DNA of 64,000 nucleotides. It comes from Holophagales bacterium (GTDB taxonomy: Bacteria > Acidobacteriota > Thermoanaerobaculia > UBA5066). Numbering within the stretch: the stretch's first letter is position 1; every line of letters starts with the position of its first letter. A model generated the notes under the pieces. That model ran no database searches, was not told the origin of the DNA, and saw only the letters and a list, made by a program, of their open reading frames with translations. Location of the stretch: positions 62,001 through 126,000 of the forward strand of contig JADJVF010000017.1 of assembly GCA_016716705.1 (NCBI GenBank), in the 5' to 3' direction. The translations under genes were made by a program, and so were the position numbers. Below, piece by piece: positions 8,857 through 17,827 of this stretch.

Positions 8857-10149
8857 ATGAGCGAGAACACCCTGACGATCCGGGACAACCGCACCGGCAA
8901 GGAGTACGTCGTTCCGATCGAGAACGACACGATCAAGGCGATGGACCTCCGGAAGATCAAGGTCAACCCGGAGGACTTCGGCATGATGACGTACGACCCC
9001 GCGTTCCTGAACACGGCGTCGTGCAAGTCGAAGATCACGTACATCGACGGCGACAAGGGGATCCTCGAGTACCGCGGCTACCCGATCGAGCAGCTTGCCG
9101 AGAAGTCGACCTTCCTCGAGGTGGCCTGGCTCCTCTGGAACGGCGAGCTTCCGACGGCGAAGGAGCTCTCCGAGTTCACGAACCACGTGACGATGCACAC
9201 GTACCTCCACGAGAACATCAAGAAGTTCATGGAGGGCTTCCGGCACGACGCGCACCCGATGGGAATGCTCCAGTCGACGGTCGGCGCGCTCTCGACCTTC
9301 TACCCGTCCGCCAAGCTCGTGAACGACGAGCGCCAGCGCGCGCACCACACGATCCGCCTCATCGCGAAGATGCCGACGATGGCCGCGTTCGCCTACCGGC
9401 ACACGATCGGCTTCCCGTACGTCTATCCCGACAACGAGCTGTCGTACGTCGGAAACTTCCTCTCGATGCTCCGGAAGATGTCCGAGCCGAAGTACAAGGT
9501 GAACCCGATCCTCGAGCGGGCGCTCGACGTCCTCTTCATCCTCCACGCGGACCACGAGCAGAACTGCTCGACGAACGCGATGCGGGCGATCAGCTCCGCG
9601 CAGACCGACCCCTACTCGAGCCTCTCCGGAGCGATCTCGGCTCTCTACGGCCCGCTCCACGGGGGCGCGAACGAGGCGGTCCTCTCGATGCTCCGCGAGA
9701 TCGGAGACATCAAGAACGTTCCCGCGTTCGTCAAGGACGTCAAGGACGGGCACGGCGAGAAGAAGCTGATGGGCTTCGGCCACCGGGTCTACAAGAACTA
9801 CGACCCGCGCGCCAAGGTCATCAAGGGGCTCGCGGACCAGGTCTTCGAGGTGACGGGCCGAAACGCCCTCCTCGACATCGCCGTCGAGCTCGAGCGGATC
9901 GCCCTGCAGGACGACTACTTCGTCAAGAGGAAGCTCTACCCGAACGTCGACTTCTACTCGGGCCTCATCTACGAGGCGATGGGCTTCCCGCCCGACTTCT
10001 TCACCGTCCTCTTCGCGATCGGACGGACCGCCGGCTGGCTCGCGCAGTGGCACGAGATGGTCAACGACACCGACCAGAAGATTGCCCGGCCGCGGCAGGT
10101 CTTCCTCGGACCGGCTCGGCGCGACTACGTTCCGGTCGGGAACCGCTGA
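8857..10149 (+). CDS. gltA: Citrate synthase (type II)
   Basis: 430 aa, the usual length. It condenses acetyl-CoA and oxaloacetate in the TCA cycle. The family signatures are all present: LHADHEQNCSTNAMR, YGPLHGGANEAV and GFGHRVYKNYDPRA, which carry the catalytic histidines and oxaloacetate contacts. An N-terminal beta domain (residues 1-50) typical of the gram-negative hexameric type is present. Start: ATG 8857 is favoured because AAGGGGA (8844-8850) is correctly spaced; ATG 8851 is the in-frame alternative. TAGAAT at 8810-8815 is a plausible -10. It is monocistronic and ends at a strong terminator. Confidence 0.95.
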   Translation: MSENTLTIRDNRTGKEYVVPIENDTIKAMDLRKIKVNPEDFGMMTYDPAFLNTASCKSKITYIDGDKGILEYRGYPIEQLAEKSTFLEVAWLLWNGELPTAKELSEFTNHVTMHTYLHENIKKFMEGFRHDAHPMGMLQSTVGALSTFYPSAKLVNDERQRAHHTIRLIAKMPTMAAFAYRHTIGFPYVYPDNELSYVGNFLSMLRKMSEPKYKVNPILERALDVLFILHADHEQNCSTNAMRAISSAQTDPYSSLSGAISALYGPLHGGANEAVLSMLREIGDIKNVPAFVKDVKDGHGEKKLMGFGHRVYKNYDPRAKVIKGLADQVFEVTGRNALLDIAVELERIALQDDYFVKRKLYPNVDFYSGLIYEAMGFPPDFFTVLFAIGRTAGWLAQWHEMVNDTDQKIARPRQVFLGPARRDYVPVGNR

Positions 10150-10172
10150 CGGCGCACACGATCCGGGAATGG

Positions 10173-10199
10173 GGGGAGGCGGAAACGCCTCCCCTTTTT
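10173..10199 (+). terminator. Rho-independent terminator after gltA
   Basis: A perfect 9-bp stem (GGGGAGGCG with CGCCTCCCC), a GAAA tetraloop and TTTTT, 23 bp after the gltA stop. Confidence 0.95.
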
Positions 10200-10231
10200 C
10201 ATCCCGGGGGCTTCATCTGTTCCGGGCCGGA

Positions 10232-10648
10232 TCAGCCGCAGTCGTTGCAGACGCCGTCGAGCGTGAGCGCGAGGGTCCGGACGGTCCGGCCGTCGGGAAG
10301 GACGCCCCGCTCCGCGACACCGAAATCCTGCCACGCCACGTCCTCCACCCGCCCGCAGGCCCGGCAGACGAGGTGGTGGTGGGGGGCGACGTGGGCGTCG
10401 TAGCGGGTTGCGCCGTCCTTCACGCTCATCCCGACCACGAGCCCCGCGCGCGCCAGGGAATGGAGGACGTTGTAGACCGAGGCGCGGGAGAGAACCGGCC
10501 CGCCGGCGTTGACGGCCGTCTCGACGTCTTCGGCCGTCGGGTGCCGGCTCGTCGAGGCGAGATAGGAGAGCACCGCGACCCGCGGCTCCGTCACCCGGAG
10601 CCCGCGCGCGCGCAACAACCCTCTAAGAGTCTCGGAATCTGCCCTCAC
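10232..10648 (-). CDS. Fur/PerR-family transcriptional repressor
   Basis: 138 aa from GTG 10648; an in-frame TTG at 10684 would add 12 residues. The N-terminal winged helix (LRGLLRARGLRVTEPRVAVLSYLA, then SRASVYNVLHSLARAGLV) and the C-terminal dimerisation domain with HHHLVCRACG are both seen. Two CxxC pairs (CRAC and the terminal CNDC) form the structural zinc site of PerR-type proteins. Known: members sense Fe2+ or peroxide. GTG is preferred because a TATTCT hexamer (10656-10661, minus) ends 7 nt upstream, which fits a leaderless mRNA. The metal or signal cannot be decided from the sequence. Confidence 0.85.
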   Translation of the reverse strand: MRADSETLRGLLRARGLRVTEPRVAVLSYLASTSRHPTAEDVETAVNAGGPVLSRASVYNVLHSLARAGLVVGMSVKDGATRYDAHVAPHHHLVCRACGRVEDVAWQDFGVAERGVLPDGRTVRTLALTLDGVCNDCG

Positions 10649-10714
10649 GAGATTTAGAATAGGTCCAGACGAGCGTAATCGCAACTGCCCGAGGGCCTCG
10701 AGGGAGAAGCTGAA

Positions 10715-11419
10715 TCAGGGCTTTGCTTTGTCGGCCGACGTGATGAAGGCCCGGCCGAACCTCGAGAGCCTCGGCCCCTGGGTGAACGCGGGATTCCAGC
10801 TCCACATCACACCGACGGCCCGGCCCAGGAGGTCGATGACGGGGCGGGTGCCGAAGAAGCGCGCGTCGCGGCTCTCGTCCCGGTTGTCCCCCATCAGGAA
10901 GACCTCTCCCTCGGGGACCGTGATCGGACCGAAGTTCCGGAGCGCTGGCTTCTCGGGGAGGATCCGGATCGGGTGCGTCCGTCCGTCGAGCCCTTCCGTC
11001 CCGAGGATCTCGATCTCACCGTCCTCGAGGGTCCGGGGGGGAAGGAACTCCACCTTCTGCGGCTTGCCGTTCACGAGGAGCGCCTCGTTCCGGAGCTCCA
11101 CGACGTCGCCCGGCAGGCCGATGAGCCGCTTGACGAACGGAACGCTTCCGCCGTCGGGGTTCCTCACCACGACGACGTCGCCGCGCCGGGGCACACCGGT
11201 CTTCATGAGCCGGACCTTCGAGAATGGCAGGCGGATCTGGTAGGCCGACTTCCAGACGAAGACGCGGTCACCCTCGAGGATCGTCGGCTTCATGGAGCCG
11301 GTCGGGACGACGTACCAGTCGGCGAGAACCGACCGGCCCGTCAGAATGACGGCAGCCATCAGGACGAGCTGTCGGATGTCCTTCAGGATCTGCTTGCGTT
11401 TCTCGGGCGAAATGGCCAT
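10715..11419 (-). CDS. lepB: Signal peptidase I
   Basis: 234 aa from ATG 11419. One N-terminal membrane helix (VLMAAVILTGRSVLA) is followed by the periplasmic catalytic domain. The nucleophile is Ser42 in PTGSM and the general base is Lys97 in VKRLIGLPGD, the Ser/Lys dyad of the family. The conserved box MGDNRDESRDARFFG is present. It cleaves signal peptides from exported proteins, several of which are encoded in this window. An upstream ATG at 11440 would add seven residues. It lies just upstream of the Fur-like gene on the same strand. Confidence 0.95.
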   Translation of the reverse strand: MAISPEKRKQILKDIRQLVLMAAVILTGRSVLADWYVVPTGSMKPTILEGDRVFVWKSAYQIRLPFSKVRLMKTGVPRRGDVVVVRNPDGGSVPFVKRLIGLPGDVVELRNEALLVNGKPQKVEFLPPRTLEDGEIEILGTEGLDGRTHPIRILPEKPALRNFGPITVPEGEVFLMGDNRDESRDARFFGTRPVIDLLGRAVGVMWSWNPAFTQGPRLSRFGRAFITSADKAKP

Positions 11420-11475
11420 CGGGCGCGAAGTGTCGCACATTCCGGGCCAGGCTCCTGCCGGGCTATCCTCCGGAC

Positions 11476-11874
11476 ATGACGACCGGCTACACGGACGACC
11501 ACGCCGCCGCGGGAACGAAGGCGGCGCTCCCGGAGCTCGAAACGTGGCCGTCTCAGTACGGGGACGACTACGAAGTGGCGATCACGATCCCGGAGTTCAC
11601 CTCGATCTGCCCGAAGACCGGCTTGCCCGACTTCGCGACGCTCGTGGTGACGTACGTTCCCGACGCCCACTGCGTGGAGCTGAAATCCTTCAAGGAGTAC
11701 CTCCTCGCCTACAGGAATCTCGGGATCTTCAACGAGAACGTCGTGAACCGCGTCCTCGCCGACCTCGTGGCCGCGACGCGCCCGCGGCGGATGTCCGTGC
11801 GAGGCGTTTTCACGCCGCGCGGAGGGATCCAGACGACCGTCGAAGCGCGCTGGCCGAACGATTCCCGGACTTGA
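11476..11874 (+). CDS. queF: NADPH-dependent 7-cyano-7-deazaguanine reductase QueF
   Basis: 132 aa, the short unimodular QueF type. It reduces preQ0 to preQ1 in queuosine biosynthesis for tRNA. Cys45 in ICPKTG forms the thioimide with the substrate, and Asp52 in PDF is the proton donor, at the canonical spacing of 7. The QueF motif ELKSFKEYL (NADPH binding) is intact. A TATCCT hexamer (11463-11468) lies close upstream. It is divergent from lepB. No other queuosine genes are in the window. Confidence 0.95.
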   Translation: MTTGYTDDHAAAGTKAALPELETWPSQYGDDYEVAITIPEFTSICPKTGLPDFATLVVTYVPDAHCVELKSFKEYLLAYRNLGIFNENVVNRVLADLVAATRPRRMSVRGVFTPRGGIQTTVEARWPNDSRT

Positions 11875-12051
11875 CAGGGCCGCACTCCGAGCCCAGATTT
11901 GTCAGTGGATCCGGGAGCTCTTTCCCACGAGAAGCGGTTCTTTCCGGGGCGATCCCAGATCGACCCCGCGAAGGGAAGACGGGCCGCGGACGCGGCTCAA
12001 CCGGACGGGGGTGATCGCGAGTTCGGAGGACCCGTCGCCCCCAGGTAATGT

Positions 12052-12078
12052 CCCGGCCGGCGTGATCAACCGGCCGGG
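12052..12078. terminator. Hairpin between convergent genes, possible terminator
   Basis: A 9-bp perfect stem (CCCGGCCGG with CCGGCCGGG), a 9-nt loop, and a T-rich ATTCTCGTTATT on the plus side. It lies 178 bp after queF and just before the end of the convergent MBL gene. The preceding 11875-12051 shows no gene. Confidence 0.5.
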
Positions 12079-12085
12079 ATTCTCG

Positions 12086-13096
12086 TTATTGCCGGGAGTT
12101 CGCCTTCAGCGGGGTGTTTTTCCCGCCACAGGGGTCGGCTTCGCTGGAGCCGGTGCGAGCTCGGCAGGGGGGCGCAAAGGTCCCATCCGGTCGGAGCCGG
12201 CGGTAGAGCGCGAGAACGTTCGCGTTGTCGACCGAACCGGGGCAGTAGGCTCCCAGGTCCTTCAGCGAGAGCTCCGCCGCCACCCGCGCTTCCGGCGAGG
12301 CTTTCGCCTTCTGCTCGGACAGGAAGCTGCGGACGCGCTCGAGATAGGCGCCCGTACGCTGCAGCTCCTCCCGGACCGCCTGGATCGGATCTCCGCGCGT
12401 CGCGATCAGGCCCACGGGTCCGAGCTCCTCGATCCGGTCGAGCATGCGCTTCCAGCCCGCCGGGTCCGAGGCACCTCCCGCGAGGTTGGGACAGCGGCCC
12501 GAGGTCACGAGATCCCCGACGAACGCGATTCCGCTGTTGCTGCTGACGGCGACGAGATCGTAGGCCGAGTGCGCGCCTCCCGGTGCAGCGATCATCTCGA
12601 GGCGTCCGCCCCCCGCGTTCACGACGAGCCTGTCCACGACGCCGACGACGGTGGGGCGCTTCTCGCCCGGCATCACGCGGAGCACGCTCCTGGAGAGCGG
12701 ATCGACCGCCCGGGCGTGGACGAAGATCGTCGCGTCCGTCGGAAGAAACGCCTCGATCCCGCCGTTGGAGTCGATGTCCGTCTGCGTCATCACGATCCAG
12801 CGAACGGGCTTGCCCTTCGTCTTCTCCTTGATCTGCGCCTTGAGGTTCTCGGCATCCTGTTTCGTCCAGCCCGTGTCGACGACGAGCACGCCGTCGCCCA
12901 TGTCGATGAACGCGCAGTTCGTATAGCCGAATCGGCCGTACCAGGTGAAGGCGTTGAGCTGCGCCACCTCGAATGCGGGAACACCTTTCGGAAGGGGAGG
13001 CGGGGCCGAGACCGCAGCCGGCGCCTGCGAGGAGGCGACGTTCGCGAGAACGGTGGCGGAAAGCAGGGCGGCGGAAAAGACGGTGCGGATGGTCAT
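12086..13096 (-). CDS. Secreted MBL-fold protein with lost metal ligands
   Basis: 336 aa. Residues 1-23 are a signal peptide (ending ANVASSQA). The MBL fold is recognisable: FTWYGRFGYTNCAFIDMGDGVLVVDTGW, IVMTQTDIDSNGG, FVHARAVDPLSR, IAAPGGAHSAYDLVA and IAFVGDL. The metal-binding HxHxDH motif is replaced by QTDIDS, keeping only one Asp, while the later GHS/AHS-type His is kept. Hydrolase activity at a binuclear Zn site is therefore unlikely. Its ATG overlaps the stop of the PuuD-like gene by 4 nt. It may be a binding protein or a very divergent enzyme. Confidence 0.75.
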   Translation of the reverse strand: MTIRTVFSAALLSATVLANVASSQAPAAVSAPPPLPKGVPAFEVAQLNAFTWYGRFGYTNCAFIDMGDGVLVVDTGWTKQDAENLKAQIKEKTKGKPVRWIVMTQTDIDSNGGIEAFLPTDATIFVHARAVDPLSRSVLRVMPGEKRPTVVGVVDRLVVNAGGGRLEMIAAPGGAHSAYDLVAVSSNSGIAFVGDLVTSGRCPNLAGGASDPAGWKRMLDRIEELGPVGLIATRGDPIQAVREELQRTGAYLERVRSFLSEQKAKASPEARVAAELSLKDLGAYCPGSVDNANVLALYRRLRPDGTFAPPCRARTGSSEADPCGGKNTPLKANSRQ

Positions 13097-13833
13097 GCGG
13101 GCTCCGGTTTCTGGTCGTGACGGTCGTTGCGAGCCGCGCGCCGGCGCGCTGCGGCGAGGAAATCGACGAAGAGGGCCTTCTGGTCCGGCCTGTCGACGAG
13201 GTTCTCCGGGTGCCACTGCACCGCGGCGAGGTAAGGCCCGCCTTCGCGGGCGAACGCCTCCACGAGGTCGTCGGGGGAGGCGGCGAGCGCGACGAGGCCC
13301 GGCGCGAGGTCCTTCACCGCCTGGTGGTGCCGGGAGTTGACGAAGGCCCCGTCCGTCGCCGCGAGAGCGGCCGCCAGCGGAAGCGCACGGGGCGCGCTCG
13401 AGGAGACCCGGACCTCGTGCGCGGGATGCGCCCGGTCGTGCCCTTCCCTGCTCGGGAAGGAGTGCTCGACGCCGCGCGGACGCTGCGCGGGGAGGTCCTG
13501 CCAGAGGGTCCCGCCGAGCGCGACGTTGACGACCTGCAGCCCGCGGCAGATGCCGAAGACGGGCGCTTCGAGGCGATCCGCCCGCCGGAGCAGCTCGAAA
13601 TCCAGCTCGTCCCGCCCCGTGTCGACGTGGACCGAACCGTTGACCGGCGCTTCGCCGTAGCGAGACGGGTCGACGTCGGCGCCGCCCGACAGGAGAAGCC
13701 CGTCGAACTCCTCGGGAAGAGCGTCTCCCGGCTGGACGATCTCCAGCTCCCCCGGGAGGGTCCCGGCGGCGATGAGGGCGTCCCGATAGCCGGCGTGCGG
13801 CTGTGCAGGGTCGATGGCGAGGATGATCTTCAT
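13093..13833 (-). CDS. Class I glutamine amidotransferase-like hydrolase (PuuD/peptidase C26 type)
   Basis: 246 aa from ATG 13833. The family's catalytic nucleophile is Cys96 in GICRGLQ. The oxyanion segment LLLSGGADVDPSRY and the His/Glu pair in VQWHPE complete the triad. Known: this family includes gamma-glutamyl-GABA hydrolase (PuuD) and other gamma-glutamyl hydrolases. No putrescine genes are nearby, so the exact substrate is open. A TAGACT hexamer (13879-13884, minus) precedes it. It is coupled to the downstream MBL-like gene. Confidence 0.85.
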   Translation of the reverse strand: MKIILAIDPAQPHAGYRDALIAAGTLPGELEIVQPGDALPEEFDGLLLSGGADVDPSRYGEAPVNGSVHVDTGRDELDFELLRRADRLEAPVFGICRGLQVVNVALGGTLWQDLPAQRPRGVEHSFPSREGHDRAHPAHEVRVSSSAPRALPLAAALAATDGAFVNSRHHQAVKDLAPGLVALAASPDDLVEAFAREGGPYLAAVQWHPENLVDRPDQKALFVDFLAAARRRAARNDRHDQKPEPA

Positions 13834-13912
13834 GCTTCGAGAGGGGCCGTTCCGGCGGGCTTCGCCGGCGGCCGCCGAGTCTAGCAAGAGGCGTTCCAGG
13901 GGCCGGTCCGCA

Positions 13913-14875
13913 TCAGATCGGCGGCTCCCAGAAGCGGGAAAACATGTACCACTGCTCGCCGTTCTCCCGAACCGTCCGCTCCAGGATCGCGACGAACTCC
14001 GTCATCGCGGACTTCTCGGCCTCCTCGCGCCGGCCGCGCGAGGCCGCCTCGACCCGGATCGGCGCCTCGACGACCGTCCGGTAGGTCCCGTCCTTCTCCC
14101 TGAGGACGAAGACCGGCAGGAGCGGAACGCCGGCCGCGGCGGCGATCCGGAACGGGCCGACGGGAAACGAGACGCTCCGGCCGAGGAACGGCAGCGTTCG
14201 CCCGGTCCCGGAGTAGTCGCGGTCACCCTGGATCGCGACGAAATACCCTTCCTCGAGGCTCCGGAGGATCCTTATCGCCGAGAAATCCGACTTCATCTGC
14301 AGCGACCGGATGCCGAGCCGGTCGCGTGCCGCCTTCCGGTCCCGCTCGACGACGGGCGAAGGATCGGAGAGGTAGACGACCGCCACCTTCAGGCCGATTT
14401 CCCCGAGAAAGAAGCCGCCGATCTCGAAGTTCCCGACGTGCGCCGTCAGGAGGATCGCTCCCCGTCCGGCGTCACGTGCCGTCACGAGGTGCTCGGTCCC
14501 TATGCGCCTCGGGACCACCGCGTCGAGGTCCGTCGGCGGCCGCTCGGAGAAGCGGAGGAGGTCGATCCAGGAACGCGAGTGGTGCCCGATCATCGCGAGC
14601 GCCGACTCCTCCACCTCGCGCCGCCACGACGGAAGCCCCAGCAGGGCGGCGTGGTTCTCGAGAATCGCCTCGCGCACCGGCTCGCGCGCCCAGATCGCCC
14701 GTTCCGCCGTCGCGGCCGCGAGGCGCGCCACCCACTCCGGCGGAAAGCGGAGGACGAGCCAGCGGAAGAACGGGAACCAGAGGCCGAACGTGGCGTGCGT
14801 CACGCGCGACACGATCGGCGGGGCGGCAGGGCGGCGGTCCGGCGCGTGCGGGTGGGTTGCGAGTGGGCGCGACAT
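13913..14875 (-). CDS. Lysophospholipid/lipid A acyltransferase (LpxL/HtrB family)
   Basis: 320 aa from ATG 14875; ATG 14896 is an alternative. The H(X4)D/E catalytic motif is HVGNFE, preceded by GRGAILLTA as in HtrB proteins. Other family marks are ESLEEGYFVAIQGDRDYSG-like and FLGRSVSFPVGPFRIA, with a terminal WYMFSRFWEPP. Known: these inner-membrane enzymes add secondary acyl chains to Kdo2-lipid IVA or to other glycolipids. A TAGAAT hexamer (14918-14923, minus) is a plausible -10 just before the G/C-only block. The acceptor is not determinable. Confidence 0.85.
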   Translation of the reverse strand: MSRPLATHPHAPDRRPAAPPIVSRVTHATFGLWFPFFRWLVLRFPPEWVARLAAATAERAIWAREPVREAILENHAALLGLPSWRREVEESALAMIGHHSRSWIDLLRFSERPPTDLDAVVPRRIGTEHLVTARDAGRGAILLTAHVGNFEIGGFFLGEIGLKVAVVYLSDPSPVVERDRKAARDRLGIRSLQMKSDFSAIRILRSLEEGYFVAIQGDRDYSGTGRTLPFLGRSVSFPVGPFRIAAAAGVPLLPVFVLREKDGTYRTVVEAPIRVEAASRGRREEAEKSAMTEFVAILERTVRENGEQWYMFSRFWEPPI

Positions 14876-14952
14876 GGAGGGGAGGCCCCGCGGCACGGGG
14901 GTACGCGCGGGGGGGCGATTCTAGCCGCACGCGCCGCGGCGGGCGGCTCGCT

Positions 14953-15538
<586 letters not shown>

Positions 15539-15604
15539 ATGAAGGCCGTCAAGGGCGCCCTCGGCCCGCTCGGCATCCTGAACCCGGGGAAGATCTTCCC
15601 CTGA
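15539..15604 (+). pseudogene. C-terminal remnant of a GlcD-like FAD-linked oxidase
   Basis: The last 21 codons read MKAVKGALGPLGILNPGKIFP, the C-terminal end of GlcD/D-lactate dehydrogenase-type FAD oxidases (consensus K.alDP.gilNPGKif). Everything upstream is lost in the G/C-only block. The usual DP is GP here, which a single A-to-G miscall would explain. The gene is probably intact in the organism; it is broken only in this assembly. Confidence 0.7.
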
Positions 15605-15616
15605 AGAGAGCTCGGC

Positions 15617-15622
15617 TAGACT
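15617..15622 (+). promoter_or_regulatory. -10-like hexamer TAGACT, gatB leaderless start
   Basis: The hexamer ends 10 nt before the gatB ATG and no Shine-Dalgarno sequence is present in between. The mRNA could therefore start at or within a few bases of the ATG. No convincing -35 is seen. Confidence 0.4.
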
Positions 15623-15632
15623 CGTCGTTCCA

Positions 15633-17093
15633 ATGCCTTCCCAAGAGTTCGAGACGGTCATCGGGCTGGAAGTCCACGCGCAGCTGAAGACGCGGACGAA
15701 GGCGTTCTGCGCGTGCCCCGTCGTCTTCGGCGCGAGCGCCAACACCGCCGTCTGCCCCGTCTGCCTCGGCTACCCGGGCGCCCTCCCCGTCCTCAACCGC
15801 GAGATGGTGAGCCTGGCCCTGCGCCTCGCGTTCGCGACCCGCTGCGAGGTCCACGAGACATCGGTGTTCGCCCGGAAGAACTACTTCTACCCCGACCTTC
15901 CGAAGGGCTACCAGATCTCGCAGTACGACCGGCCGCTCGCCACGGGCGGCGTCGTCGAGGTCCGCGGCGAGGACGGCGCGCCCCGCGCGATCCGTCTCAA
16001 CCGGATCCACCTCGAGGAGGACGCCGGCAAGTCGATGCACGAGGTTCCCTGGGACGACGTCCCGACGGGCGTCTCCCTCGTCGACCTGAACCGCGCCGGC
16101 ACCCCGCTCGCCGAGATCGTCACGGAGCCCGATCTCCGCTCGCCGGAGGAGGCCTACGACTTCCTCGTCCGGCTCCGCCGGCTCGTCCGCTGGGTCGGCG
16201 CCTCCGACGGCAACATGGAGGAAGGGTCCCTGCGCTGCGACGCGAACGTCTCGCTGCGCCCCGCCGGGGCCGACACGCTCGGGACGAAGGTCGAGATCAA
16301 GAACCTCAACTCCATCGCCCACGTGAAGAAGGCGCTCGAGCACGAGATCGCCCGCCAGGCGGAGGCGCTCCGCCGGGGGGGCGAGGTCGTCCAGGAGACG
16401 CGCCTCTTCGACCCGGGAAGCGGCGCGACGCGCCCGATGCGGTCGAAGGAGGAGGCGATGGACTATCGCTACTTCCCCGACCCCGACCTCGGCCCTCTCG
16501 TCGTCGACGCGCGCTGGAGCGCAGAGGTTGCCGCCGCGCTTCCCGAGCTGCCGGAGCCGCGCGCGGCGCGCTTCGCCTCCGCGCTCGGCCTTCCCCCGTC
16601 CGACGCCGCGACCCTCTGCGCGACGCGTCCCCTCGCCGACGCCTTCGAGGTGGCCGTCGCCCTCCACCCGTCGAATGCGAAGGGGATCGCGAACTGGTTC
16701 CTCGGCGACCTCCTCGCCCGGATGACCGACGCCGACCGGCAGGAGGGGCGTCTTCCCGTCGCGCCGGCCGCCGTCGCGCGCCTCGTGGCGCGGATCGACG
16801 ACGGGACGATCTCCGGGAAGATCGCCAAGGAGCTCTTCCCTCTCCTCTGCGAGGACGGCGCCGACGTCGATGCGCTGATCCGCGAGAAGGGGCTCGTCCA
16901 GGTGACGGACGAGTCGCCGATCCGCGCCGCCGTCGACGCGGTGATCGCCGCGAACCCGGTGCAGGCCGCGGCCTATCGGGGAGGGAAGCCGGCCGCGTTC
17001 GGCTGGTTCGTCGGCCAGGTCATGAAGGCGACCGGCGGGAAGGCGAGCCCCGCGCTCGTGAACCGCCTCCTCCGGGAGATCCTCGACGCGTGA
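15633..17093 (+). CDS. gatB: Asp-tRNA(Asn)/Glu-tRNA(Gln) amidotransferase subunit B
   Basis: 486 aa, full length. It amidates misacylated Glu-tRNA(Gln) or Asp-tRNA(Asn) together with GatA and GatC, neither of which is in the window. Signatures: IGLEVHAQLKTRTKAFC, CPVCLGYPGALPVLN (zinc-binding cysteines), FYPDLPKGYQISQY, RIHLEEDAGKS, and VEIKNLNS, with the YqeY-like C-terminal tail domain (residues 335-486). Its stop overlaps the GTG of ftsE (GTGA), so gatB-ftsE-ftsX form a coupled operon. Confidence 0.97.
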   Translation: MPSQEFETVIGLEVHAQLKTRTKAFCACPVVFGASANTAVCPVCLGYPGALPVLNREMVSLALRLAFATRCEVHETSVFARKNYFYPDLPKGYQISQYDRPLATGGVVEVRGEDGAPRAIRLNRIHLEEDAGKSMHEVPWDDVPTGVSLVDLNRAGTPLAEIVTEPDLRSPEEAYDFLVRLRRLVRWVGASDGNMEEGSLRCDANVSLRPAGADTLGTKVEIKNLNSIAHVKKALEHEIARQAEALRRGGEVVQETRLFDPGSGATRPMRSKEEAMDYRYFPDPDLGPLVVDARWSAEVAAALPELPEPRAARFASALGLPPSDAATLCATRPLADAFEVAVALHPSNAKGIANWFLGDLLARMTDADRQEGRLPVAPAAVARLVARIDDGTISGKIAKELFPLLCEDGADVDALIREKGLVQVTDESPIRAAVDAVIAANPVQAAAYRGGKPAAFGWFVGQVMKATGGKASPALVNRLLREILDA

Positions 17094-17827
17094 TCGAGTT
17101 CTACCGCGTCTCGAAGGAGTACCACGGACGGCGCGTCCTGAAGAACCTCTCCTTCAAGGTCGCACAGGGCGAGTTCGTCTTCCTCACGGGCCCCTCCGGC
17201 GCGGGGAAGACGACCGTCCTCAAGCTCCTCTACCGCGCCGAGGGCCCGGGCGAGGGACAGATCCTCGTCAACGGGAGGAACGTCGGTGCGATGACCCCCG
17301 GGCGCGTCCCCGAGCTGCGGCGGACCATGGGCATCGTCTTCCAGGACTACAAGCTCCTTCCCTCGAGGACCGTCTTCGAGAACGTCTCTTTCGTCCTGAA
17401 GTTCCTCGGCGTCCCTCTCGCAGAGCGCCGCCGGCGCGCCTACCAGGTGCTCCGCCTCGTCGAGCTCCACCACCGCGTCAACGCCCTGCCCGAGGAGCTC
17501 TCCGGGGGCGAGCAGCAGCGGGTGGCCCTCGCGCGCGCCCTCGTCAACGAGCCCGAGCTCCTCGTCGCCGACGAACCGACCGGGAACCTGGACCACCGCC
17601 TCGCCCAGGAGGTGATGCGGCTCTTCTCGCAGATCAACGTCCGCGGGACGACCGTCCTCGTCGCCACCCACGACGTGAACCTCATCCGGGAAACGGGCCG
17701 CCGGTGCCTCACGCTCGACCGCGGCGGCGTCCTCGAGGGGCTCGTCGAGGCCGCGCTTCCGCCCCAGGCGGCGTGGCGGCGCGACGGAGGAGTCCGTCTC
17801 CCGCCCCGCGAGGGGGAGGAGCATTGA
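17090..17827 (+). CDS. ftsE: Cell division ATP-binding protein FtsE
   Basis: 245 aa, starting with a GTG that overlaps the gatB stop. It is the ABC ATPase of FtsEX, which activates septal peptidoglycan hydrolases. Walker A GPSGAGKTT, Q-loop VFQDYKLLPSRTVFENV (FtsE-typical), signature LSGGEQQR, Walker B LLVADEPTGNLD and the H-loop ATHD are all intact. The C-terminal tail of about 25 residues (AALPPQAAW..) is slightly longer than usual. The TTG start of ftsX overlaps its stop. Confidence 0.95.
   Translation: MIEFYRVSKEYHGRRVLKNLSFKVAQGEFVFLTGPSGAGKTTVLKLLYRAEGPGEGQILVNGRNVGAMTPGRVPELRRTMGIVFQDYKLLPSRTVFENVSFVLKFLGVPLAERRRRAYQVLRLVELHHRVNALPEELSGGEQQRVALARALVNEPELLVADEPTGNLDHRLAQEVMRLFSQINVRGTTVLVATHDVNLIRETGRRCLTLDRGGVLEGLVEAALPPQAAWRRDGGVRLPPREGEEH

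Noticed and set aside
8809..10053. 414-codon frame antisense to gltA
   Set aside because: Shadow of a highly conserved gene; Val/Arg/Leu/Asp-rich.
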